NCBI GenBank assembly: GCA_018970205.1
Contig: JAGWWW010000004.1
Span: forward strand, 1-64,000
Length of the DNA: 64,000 nt
DNA from: Actinomycetales bacterium
GTDB taxonomy: Bacteria; Actinomycetota; Actinomycetes; S36-B12; UBA5976
Direction of reading: 5' to 3'
Shown: one piece after another, positions 57,825-64,000 of the stretch
Numbering within the stretch: position 1 is the first letter of the stretch
Layout of the letters: every line of letters starts with the position of its first letter
Program-made: the position numbers and the translations under genes
The notes under the pieces: generated by a model
The model's input: only the letters and a program-made list of their open reading frames with translations
What the model was told of the DNA's origin: nothing
Database searches by the model: none

Positions 57825-58793
57825 GTGATTCGCGACCTCGCGGTGTACCGCCACGGGATTCGACACGACGTGTCCGACCTCGCACACGCGTGGCGCAGTG
57901 TGGTCGACGACGGGGGCTTCCTCTGGCTCGGCTTGGTGGAGCCGACCGACTCGGAGATGGCCGAGGCTGCGCACGTCCTCGGGCTGCACCCGCTGAGCGT
58001 GGAGGATGCACTCCACGCCCACCAGCGACCCAAACTCGAGCGGCTCGGCGACACCCTCGTGTGCGTGTTCAAGACCGTGTTCTATGACGACGCCACCAGC
58101 GGCATCGAGACCGGTGAGGTCATTGTCGTGTGCTCGCCCCGCTTCGCAGTCACGGTCCGGCACGGAATCGGCGCCCAACTCGCGGACACGCGGGCAGGGC
58201 TCGAGGCACGCCCGGAATTCCTCGCCCACGGGCCGTACGCCGTCCTGCACGCGGTTCTGGACACCATCGTGGACGACTATGTCGTCATCGCGGGCGAGCT
58301 CGAACAGGACATCGCGGAGATCGAGCACCGCGTGTTCAGCGACGACGCCACCAGCGACGCCGAGGACATCTACCTTCTCAAGCGCGAGGTCATCGAGTTC
58401 CGTCGCGCGGTGAAGCCGCTCGGGCAGGCGATCGACGCGATCTTCACTGGTGACGTGCCCGGCCTCGACCCTGCGCTGGTGCCGTTCTTCCGCGATGTGG
58501 ACGACCACGTCGAGCGGGTGGCGGACATGGTCGACGGGTTTGATGAACTGCTCACCGGCGTCCTTCAGGCCGACCTGGCGCAGATCCAAGTGCGGCAGAA
58601 CGCCGACATGCGCCGCATCACGGCCTGGGTGGGAATCGCGGCGGTCCCCACCATGGTCGCCGGCGTCTACGGCATGAACTTCGACCACATGCCTGAGCTA
58701 CACAGCCGGTACGGGTACGCCGTGGTCATGGGTGCGCTGCTCTTTACCTGTTCGATGCTCTGGCGCCGGTTCCGGAAGGCTGGTTGGCTGTGA
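57825..58793 (+). CDS. CorA family magnesium/divalent cation transporter
   Basis: CorA proteins are pentameric membrane channels for Mg2+ and related ions. The 322-residue product has a large soluble N-terminal domain rich in acidic residues and two C-terminal membrane helices with the selectivity motif YGMN at the end of the first (VPTMVAGVYGMNF) and basic residues (RRFRKAGWL) at the tail. The start is GTG 57825. The M20 peptidase gene follows after 36 bases. Confidence 0.93.
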   Translation: MIRDLAVYRHGIRHDVSDLAHAWRSVVDDGGFLWLGLVEPTDSEMAEAAHVLGLHPLSVEDALHAHQRPKLERLGDTLVCVFKTVFYDDATSGIETGEVIVVCSPRFAVTVRHGIGAQLADTRAGLEARPEFLAHGPYAVLHAVLDTIVDDYVVIAGELEQDIAEIEHRVFSDDATSDAEDIYLLKREVIEFRRAVKPLGQAIDAIFTGDVPGLDPALVPFFRDVDDHVERVADMVDGFDELLTGVLQADLAQIQVRQNADMRRITAWVGIAAVPTMVAGVYGMNFDHMPELHSRYGYAVVMGALLFTCSMLWRRFRKAGWL

Positions 58794-58829
58794 CCCGACT
58801 GTTAGCACGTTCCTAGATGAGAGGCAGAG

Positions 58830-60158
58830 ATGGACACATTGACCCCGATTGCCGACGCTGAGTCGGAGGTTGTGACGCTGGTCGCCGAGCTCATCCGCCG
58901 CAACAGCGAGAACTGGGGCGAGAGCTCCGATACCGTCGGTGAGGCCGATGTCGCCGACTACATCGCGCAGGTGTTGCGCGAGGTCGGCTGGCAGCCCGAG
59001 GTCATCACCACCACCTCAGACTCCCGGCGCGCGGTGGCGCTGCGCATCCCGGGCAGCGACCCGCAATCCGCGGCGATGCTCGTGCACGGTCACATCGACG
59101 TTGTGCCGGCCATCGCGCGCGACTGGTCGCACGCGCCCTACGACGCGGACATCGACGACAACGGCATGCTCATCGGCCGCGGCGCCGTCGACATGAAGGA
59201 CATGGACGGCATGCTGCTCGCTCTGCTGCGGCACTGGGGCCGCACGGGGGAGCGGCCGCGCCGCACCCTGCAGATTCTCTTCACACCCGACGAGGAGGCC
59301 GGGGGCAAGCACGGTGCACACTGGCTGGTCGCCAACCGCCCGGACCTGTTCGAAGGCTGCACTGAGGCCGTCGGCGAGGTGGGCGGCTTCTCGATCACGG
59401 TCAACGACGACCTGCGGCTGTATCCGATCCAGACCGCGGAGAAGGGCATTCGCTGGCTGCGCCTGACGGCATCCGGCCGCGCCGGCCACGGTTCGATGAT
59501 CAATGACGACAACGCCGTCACCACCCTGTGCGAGGCGGTCACGAGAGTCGGCCGCCACACCTGGCCCATCCGCCTCACGCCGACGGTGCAGCGGTTCCTG
59601 GCCGAGCTCTCCGACGCCTACGGCGTCGACATCGACCCGAGCGACATGGACGAGGTGTTCGCCAAACTCGGCACCCTCGGCAGCCTCGTCGGCGCCACGC
59701 TGCAGAACACCGCGAACCCGACGATGCTCGCTGCCGGCTACAAGCACAACGTGATCCCGCAAGACGGTGCGGCGTACATCGACGGCCGGGTGCTGCCCGG
59801 CTACGAGCAGGAGTTCGAGGATCAGATAAAGAGCATCGTGGGCGAGGCCGTGCAGGTGCACTACGACATCAAGGACATCGCGCTGGAGACGTCGTTCGAC
59901 GGCCCCACCGTGGATGCGATGGCGGCCGCGCTGCGCGCGGAAGACTCTGGTGCCAGGCCGGTGCCGTACATGATCTCCGGAGGCACCGACGCCAAGGCCT
60001 TCTCCACCCTGGGCATTCGATGCTTCGGCTTCTCACCGCTTCGACTACCCCCGGGGTTGGACTACTGGCAGCTGTTCCACGGCGTCGACGAGCGCGTGCC
60101 GGTGGATGCGTTGCAGTTCGGGGTGCGGGTGCTCAACCGGTTCTTCGCCTCCGCGTGA
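58830..60158 (+). CDS. M20 family metallopeptidase
   Basis: A 442-residue member of the M20/M25/M40 family (dipeptidases, acetylornithine or succinyl-diaminopimelate deacylases and relatives). The metal and catalytic motifs are present: LVHGHIDVVP (His, Asp), GRGAVDMKDMDG (bridging Asp), PDEEAGG (general base Glu) and the last ligand in FHGVDERVP. The dimerisation domain is inserted in the middle (SGRAGHGSM). The preceding AGAGGCAGAG is a reasonable ribosome binding site. Substrate unknown. Confidence 0.9.
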   Translation: MDTLTPIADAESEVVTLVAELIRRNSENWGESSDTVGEADVADYIAQVLREVGWQPEVITTTSDSRRAVALRIPGSDPQSAAMLVHGHIDVVPAIARDWSHAPYDADIDDNGMLIGRGAVDMKDMDGMLLALLRHWGRTGERPRRTLQILFTPDEEAGGKHGAHWLVANRPDLFEGCTEAVGEVGGFSITVNDDLRLYPIQTAEKGIRWLRLTASGRAGHGSMINDDNAVTTLCEAVTRVGRHTWPIRLTPTVQRFLAELSDAYGVDIDPSDMDEVFAKLGTLGSLVGATLQNTANPTMLAAGYKHNVIPQDGAAYIDGRVLPGYEQEFEDQIKSIVGEAVQVHYDIKDIALETSFDGPTVDAMAAALRAEDSGARPVPYMISGGTDAKAFSTLGIRCFGFSPLRLPPGLDYWQLFHGVDERVPVDALQFGVRVLNRFFASA

Positions 60159-60259
60159 GCTGTCTGGGCGCCAAGTGCGCCCTTCCCGCCTGTTTGGTGG
60201 CGCGGCTCGGGCGCTTGGTCTGTCGCCGCCTCGACGCATGCGTCTGCGCTTGACGCAAC

Positions 60260-60448
60260 TCACCTCGGCGCGAGCGTGACCTGCACCGGGACAGCGCGCC
60301 GGCGAAACGTGACCCGCCGGGTGCCGTCTCGGAACACCAGCACACGCCGCAACTCCCATTGCCCGCGCTCGGCTTCCTCGGTCAGCGCGCGTCGGTAGTC
60401 GCCGCGGTTGAGGTTGCGTGAGATCGTCACAGTGCGGTACTCCCACAT
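60260..60448 (-). CDS. DUF5703 family small protein
   Basis: A 62-residue protein of the actinobacterial DUF5703 family, beginning MWEYRTVTISRNLNRGDYRR and followed by GQWELRRVLVFRDGTRRV. Function unknown. The family usually begins at the MxEY segment, hence ATG 60448; an alternative GTG at 60487 overlaps the stop of the aldo/keto reductase gene by four bases, which would fit translational coupling and add 13 residues. Confidence 0.72.
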   Translation of the reverse strand: MWEYRTVTISRNLNRGDYRRALTEEAERGQWELRRVLVFRDGTRRVTFRRRAVPVQVTLAPR

Positions 60449-60483
60449 GGCGGGGCGAGGTTGCGCGCCGGCCCGACGCCCGC

Positions 60484-61455
60484 TCACAGCCCGGCCCCCG
60501 ATTGCGGGTAGACGGGGCGGACGGCGGAAACCTCCCCCAGAGCCGCCTCAATCTCCGGCGGCAGCACCGTGTCCAACCCCGCGAGGATGCCGCGCAACTG
60601 CGCGGCGGTGCGGGCTCCGACCACGCTGGCGCTGACCCGCGCCTGCTGCCGAGCCCATGCCAGCGCCACATCCAACGGCGCGACACCGAGACCGTCGGCG
60701 GCCGCGCACACCGCGTCCACAACCTGCCGCGACCGCAAATCCAGGTAGGTCTCGACGAAACCCCGCAGATGGGCTGACGCCCCGCGGGAGTCGGCGGGCG
60801 TGCCTCTGCGGTACTTGCCAGTGAGCACGCCGCGTCCGAGCGCGCCCCACCCGAGCACGCCGAGACCGCAGACAGACGTGTAGTCCAGCAGGTCGTGCTC
60901 AGCCCCACGTTGCACCAGCGAATATTCCACTTGGACGGCCGTCATGCTCGTGCCTAGAGCGTCGTGCAGGAATCGGTGTGCGGCGGCGGTCCAGGCAGGC
61001 GGCCACTCCGCCAGCCCCACGTATGCGGCCTTGCCGCTTCGCACCGCCTCAGCCATGGCGGTGCAGACCTCGTCCAATGGCGTGTGCGGGTCACGGCCGT
61101 GCACGAGCCAGACGTCCACCGCCTCGCGGCCCAACCGGGTGAGGGTTGCGTCCAGGCTGGACCGCAGGTGACGCAGGCTGTGGTCGAATGCGCGACCGGG
61201 GGTTGTGCTGCCGCCGGAACGGCTGACCACGACGACATCATCAGCCGCGAGGGAGTGCAACAGATGCCCGACGATCTCGTGCGCGGCACCGCCGCCGTAG
61301 GCATCCGAGGTGTCCAACACATTGCCCCCGGCGGCAAGGTACAACTCAAGCTGCTCGACGGCCTCGTGCTCATCGGTGTCTCGACCCCACGTCAATGTGC
61401 CCAGTGCAACATCACTGATTCGCAATCCGCTGCGCCCCAGGCTGCTGACTCGCAT
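60484..61455 (-). CDS. aldo/keto reductase family oxidoreductase
   Basis: A 323-residue TIM-barrel protein of the aldo/keto reductase superfamily, like the YghZ/Kv-beta branch. The catalytic Asp and Tyr are visible in LDTSDAYGGG and the active-site His in DVWLVHGRD. The usual catalytic Lys appears replaced: the segment that is normally ATK-x-G reads VSRSG, giving Arg. The NADP-binding C-terminal part SASVVGARTAAQL is present. ATG 61455 lies six bases after a TAGGGT box. Confidence 0.85.
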   Translation of the reverse strand: MRVSSLGRSGLRISDVALGTLTWGRDTDEHEAVEQLELYLAAGGNVLDTSDAYGGGAAHEIVGHLLHSLAADDVVVVSRSGGSTTPGRAFDHSLRHLRSSLDATLTRLGREAVDVWLVHGRDPHTPLDEVCTAMAEAVRSGKAAYVGLAEWPPAWTAAAHRFLHDALGTSMTAVQVEYSLVQRGAEHDLLDYTSVCGLGVLGWGALGRGVLTGKYRRGTPADSRGASAHLRGFVETYLDLRSRQVVDAVCAAADGLGVAPLDVALAWARQQARVSASVVGARTAAQLRGILAGLDTVLPPEIEAALGEVSAVRPVYPQSGAGL

Positions 61456-61461
61456 GGGGCG

Positions 61462-61467
61462 ACCCTA
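61462..61467 (-). promoter_or_regulatory. -10 box of leaderless aldo/keto reductase transcript (TAGGGT)
   Basis: Minus-strand TAGGGT followed by six bases and ATG 61455. The divergent uppP gene starts 89 bases from this ATG. Confidence 0.5.
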
Positions 61468-61544
61468 GGCGATAGCGACGCCGATGCGGAGTGTCCACGC
61501 TCGCTTGCGACTCCTTCGCCGCCAAGGCTGCCACGCTTGCGCCC

Positions 61545-62384
61545 GTGGAAGCGTCGCTGACTTGGCTGCAGGCCGCCGTCCTGGGAATTGTGCAAGGGCT
61601 CACGGAGTTCCTGCCCATCTCATCAACCGCCCACCTGCGAGTGGTGCCGGCGTTCGCCGGGTGGTCCGACCCCGGTGCCGCCGTCAGCGCCATCATCCAA
61701 CTCGGCACCATGGCCGCCGTCGTCTTGTTCTTCTGGCGTGACCTCGTGCGCATCCTGGGCGCATGGTTCGCCACGGTGGTGCTGCGCCGGCGGTCTGAGT
61801 CGAGCCGGGCCGACTCGCGCATGGGCTGGTTCATCATCGCCGGCACCATCCCCATCAGCGTGTTCGGATTGGCGTTCAAAGACCACATCGAGACCAGTGC
61901 CCGCGACCTACGACTGATCGGCGCCACGCTCATCTTCCTCGGCGCGCTGATGTGGGCCTGCGACAAGGCATTCCCGCAGACCAAGGCCGTGTCCGACCTC
62001 AACCTGCGCAGCGCCATGTTCTTCGGGCTGGCCCAGGCGCTGGCGCTCATCCCCGGCGTCTCCCGGTCCGGCGCGACTATCACCGCCGGGCGAGCGATGG
62101 GCTTCTCGCGAGAGGCCGCTGCGCGGTACTCATTCCTGCTGAGCATCCCCGCGGTCGTGTTGTCCGGTGGCCTGGAAGCCGTGTCCGCCGGCGGTTCCGG
62201 CGCGGTTGCGTGGGGCCCGACCCTGCTCGCCACGGTCATCGCGTTCATCGTCGGCTACGCATCCATCGCCTGGCTGCTGAAGTGGCTCGTCACTCATTCC
62301 ACCGCGATGTTCGCCGGCTACCGCATCTTGCTCGGCGCCACGGTGCTGCTCCTCGTGACCAACGGCGCCATCGCGCCGAAATAG
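61545..62384 (+). CDS. uppP: undecaprenyl-diphosphatase UppP/BacA
   Basis: UppP recycles undecaprenyl diphosphate to the monophosphate carrier used for peptidoglycan synthesis; it is a polytopic membrane protein. The 279-residue product carries both signature motifs, GLTEFLPISSTAH and PGVSRSGAT, and at least six hydrophobic segments. GTG 61545 is preferred since the family's first helix follows directly; an in-frame GTG at 61491 would add 18 residues. No convincing ribosome binding site or -10 box was found for either. Confidence 0.94.
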   Translation: MEASLTWLQAAVLGIVQGLTEFLPISSTAHLRVVPAFAGWSDPGAAVSAIIQLGTMAAVVLFFWRDLVRILGAWFATVVLRRRSESSRADSRMGWFIIAGTIPISVFGLAFKDHIETSARDLRLIGATLIFLGALMWACDKAFPQTKAVSDLNLRSAMFFGLAQALALIPGVSRSGATITAGRAMGFSREAAARYSFLLSIPAVVLSGGLEAVSAGGSGAVAWGPTLLATVIAFIVGYASIAWLLKWLVTHSTAMFAGYRILLGATVLLLVTNGAIAPK

Positions 62385-62395
62385 CGCCACACGCC

Positions 62396-62401
62396 TAGCC
62401 T
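62396..62401 (+). promoter_or_regulatory. -10 box of leaderless histidine phosphatase transcript (TAGCCT)
   Basis: TAGCCT followed by six bases and ATG 62408, just after the uppP stop. Confidence 0.5.
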
Positions 62402-62407
62402 GAAGCC

Positions 62408-63091
62408 ATGCCAATCGTCCTGCTGGTCCGCCACGGCGAGACGCCCGCGAACAAGTCCGGCGTGCTCGCCGGGCGCACACCCGGCGTCGGCCTGACACCG
62501 CGCGGCCGGGAGCAGGCGGAGCAAGCCGGGCAGCGGCTGGCAGGGCTGCCCTTGACTCACGTGGCCATGAGCCCGCTGGAGCGCACGCGCGAGACCGCGC
62601 GGCTGCTTCGCGCCGCGGCGGGGTCGGCTGCACCGCTGCGCGCCGAAACCGGGCTCATCGAGTGCGACTACGGCAGCTGGACGGGAAAGAAACTGCGCGT
62701 TCTGGCCAGAGCCCCGCTGTGGTCGCAGGTTCAGCACCGGCCCTCAGCAGTGACCTTCCCCGAAGGGGAGTCCATGCGCTCGATGTCGCAGCGCGCGATC
62801 GCCGCGATCGAGCGCGGTCACCAACGGGCGACCGCGGCCGGCGGCGAGTCTGCGGTCTGGGCCGCGGTGACGCACGGCGACGTCATTAAGGCCATCGTCG
62901 CCGACGCGCTCGGGCTGCACCTGGACAGCTTCCAGCGCATCCACGCCGACCCGGGCAGCATCACCATCATCGCGCGCGGGCCGAACGGCTCGTATCTCGT
63001 GGCGTCCAACACCCGTGCCGGAGACCTGGCGCACCTCGCACGCGTCGCCGGGGAGCGCACCACGGGCCAAGTCGGCGGTGGCCGCGGATGA
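62408..63091 (+). CDS. histidine phosphatase (MSMEG_4193 type)
   Basis: A 227-residue histidine phosphatase (phosphoglycerate mutase-like) with the RHGE catalytic motif (LLVRHGETPAN), the second Arg-containing region SPLERTRETA, and the later His in VTHGDVIKA. The gene order with DUF3090 and SCO1664 is the one found next to mshC in mycothiol-producing actinobacteria. Substrate unknown. DUF3090 overlaps its stop by four bases. Confidence 0.9.
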   Translation: MPIVLLVRHGETPANKSGVLAGRTPGVGLTPRGREQAEQAGQRLAGLPLTHVAMSPLERTRETARLLRAAAGSAAPLRAETGLIECDYGSWTGKKLRVLARAPLWSQVQHRPSAVTFPEGESMRSMSQRAIAAIERGHQRATAAGGESAVWAAVTHGDVIKAIVADALGLHLDSFQRIHADPGSITIIARGPNGSYLVASNTRAGDLAHLARVAGERTTGQVGGGRG

Positions 63092-63639
63092 GCATGCTGC
63101 TTCACGAGTTCAGCGAACCGGACCGCTGCGTCGTCGGCACTGTCGGCGGGCCGGGGGAGCGCGCCTTCTATCTTCAGGTGCGCAAAGGCAACGCCGTGAT
63201 CTCGATGCTCTTCGAGAAGGAACAGGCACGGCTGCTGGCGCTTCGTCTGGGCGACCTGCTCGAAGAAGAGACCGCCACCGGCGCGCCGGAGCCGCCTGCG
63301 ACCCCGGACAACGGCCCGCTCGACATGCCGTTAGCCGAGGAATTCCGGGTCATGCGTCTGAGCCTGATGTGGGACCCGCAGCAGCGCCGCGCCGTCATCC
63401 AAGCGTGGTCGCGCGGAGACGATGACGACCAAGACGCGGAGACAACCGACGACGCTTCTGAGGACGAGCCGTCGGTGAGCGTGCGCATCCACCTCGATGT
63501 GCCGCACGCCCAGGAGTTCGTCCGCCGCACACTCGCTGTCGTCGCCGCCGGCCGGCGCACCTGCCCGCTGTGCGAGCAGCCGGTGCACCCGTCCGGTCAC
63601 ATCTGCCCGCGAGCCAACGGCTACCACCGGCTGCGGTGA
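63088..63639 (+). CDS. DUF3090 family protein
   Basis: A 183-residue actinobacterial DUF3090 protein. It begins LLHEFSEPDRCVVGTVGGPGERAFYLQ, has an acidic linker (DDDDQDAETTDDASEDE) and ends in a zinc-ribbon-like CPLCEQPVHPSGHICPR. Function unknown. It overlaps the histidine phosphatase by four bases and is followed seven bases later by the SCO1664 family gene. Confidence 0.9.
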   Translation: MSMLLHEFSEPDRCVVGTVGGPGERAFYLQVRKGNAVISMLFEKEQARLLALRLGDLLEEETATGAPEPPATPDNGPLDMPLAEEFRVMRLSLMWDPQQRRAVIQAWSRGDDDDQDAETTDDASEDEPSVSVRIHLDVPHAQEFVRRTLAVVAAGRRTCPLCEQPVHPSGHICPRANGYHRLR

Positions 63640-63646
63640 CCTCCCG

Positions 63647-64000
63647 ATGAGCGACCGCGCCGCACTGCTCGCGGCGGGCGAGATGACTGTGCGCGGTCGA
63701 TTCGCCGACGCCTCGAATGCGACGCTGCTCGTCACCTGCCGTGACGGCGACTCCGCGCTGGCAGCGGTCTTCAAGCCGGTCTCCGGGATGCGGCCACTGC
63801 ACGACTTCGATGCCAGCACTCTTCCTGCGCGGGAAGTCGCCGCGTATGAGCTCAGCGCCGCCGCCGGCTGGGACTGTGTGCCGTTGACAGTCTGGCGGGA
63901 CGTCTCGGAGTTCGGCCCCGGTTCGGTGCAGGAGTTCATCGAACACGACGGCCAGACCGAAGTCGTCGACGTCGTACCTCTGCCGCAGGTGGGAGCCGAT
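63647..64000 (+). CDS. SCO1664 family protein (partial, runs off the window)
   Basis: An open frame from ATG 63647 to the window edge (118 codons visible) reads MSDRAALLAAGEMTVRGRFA at its start and AVFKPVSGMRPLHDF later, matching the SCO1664 family, a PI3/PI4-kinase-like fold of unknown activity. Its presence after DUF3090 completes the conserved trio seen near mshC. The 3' end is outside the window, so nothing can be said about its C-terminus. Confidence 0.82.
   Translation, partial: MSDRAALLAAGEMTVRGRFADASNATLLVTCRDGDSALAAVFKPVSGMRPLHDFDASTLPAREVAAYELSAAAGWDCVPLTVWRDVSEFGPGSVQEFIEHDGQTEVVDVVPLPQVGAD

Overview
The window is a stretch of chromosome from a high-GC actinobacterium. Lineage markers are RbpA, a WhiA-YvcK-RapZ-UvrC operon, OpcA with Zwf, an InhA-type enoyl-ACP reductase beside FabG, a SufR-led suf operon with a Rieske protein inside it, and a run of actinobacterial DUF families (DUF3099, DUF4916, DUF5703, DUF3090, SCO1664). 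Genes are densely packed and many overlap by 1 to 8 bases. At least sixteen genes begin at a start codon lying 6 or 7 bases after a TANNNT -10 box, so leaderless mRNAs appear to be a major mode of expression. I cannot name a genus from the sequence.

Layout: 377-14412 (+) rpsA, serB, coaE, uvrB, a TerC family gene, uvrA, uvrC, rapZ, yvcK, whiA. 14451-18215 (+) a probable CRP/GlxR-type site and a 40-codon leader ORF ahead of gap-pgk-tpiA, then secG and rbpA. 18271-24581 (-) the pentose phosphate set pgl, opcA, zwf, tal, tkt. 24623-26434 convergent ctaB and ctaA (heme O/A). 26510-32919 (+) the suf operon (sufR, B, D, Rieske protein, C, S, U, T). 33041-37932 an ABC exporter, SURF1, DUF3099, fabG, fabI. 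37981-43092 an unknown gene, an ABC ATPase with a duplicated 3' end, NfeD/SPFH proteins, a DUF4916 NUDIX protein, ung and a low-molecular-weight phosphatase. 43426-46767 a large secreted subtilase with a strong terminator and an elaborate promoter region. 46862-49794 tldE/tldD. 50073-51682 carbonic anhydrase and a Gfo/Idh/MocA oxidoreductase.

The most interesting segment is 51698-56955: an OleA-type thiolase, an OleC-type AMP-dependent ligase, a cytochrome P450 with an atypical I-helix, and an OleD-type reductase. These are the enzymes that join two fatty acyl chains and close a beta-lactone, but the OleB hydrolase that would decarboxylate the lactone to an alkene is absent and a P450 lies between oleC and oleD. 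This suggests a long-chain beta-lactone, possibly oxidised, as product instead of an olefin.

The right end (56975-64000) holds a YbaK-type deacylase, tRNA-Leu(GAG), CorA, an M20 peptidase, DUF5703, an aldo/keto reductase, UppP, a histidine phosphatase, DUF3090 and the start of an SCO1664 family gene.
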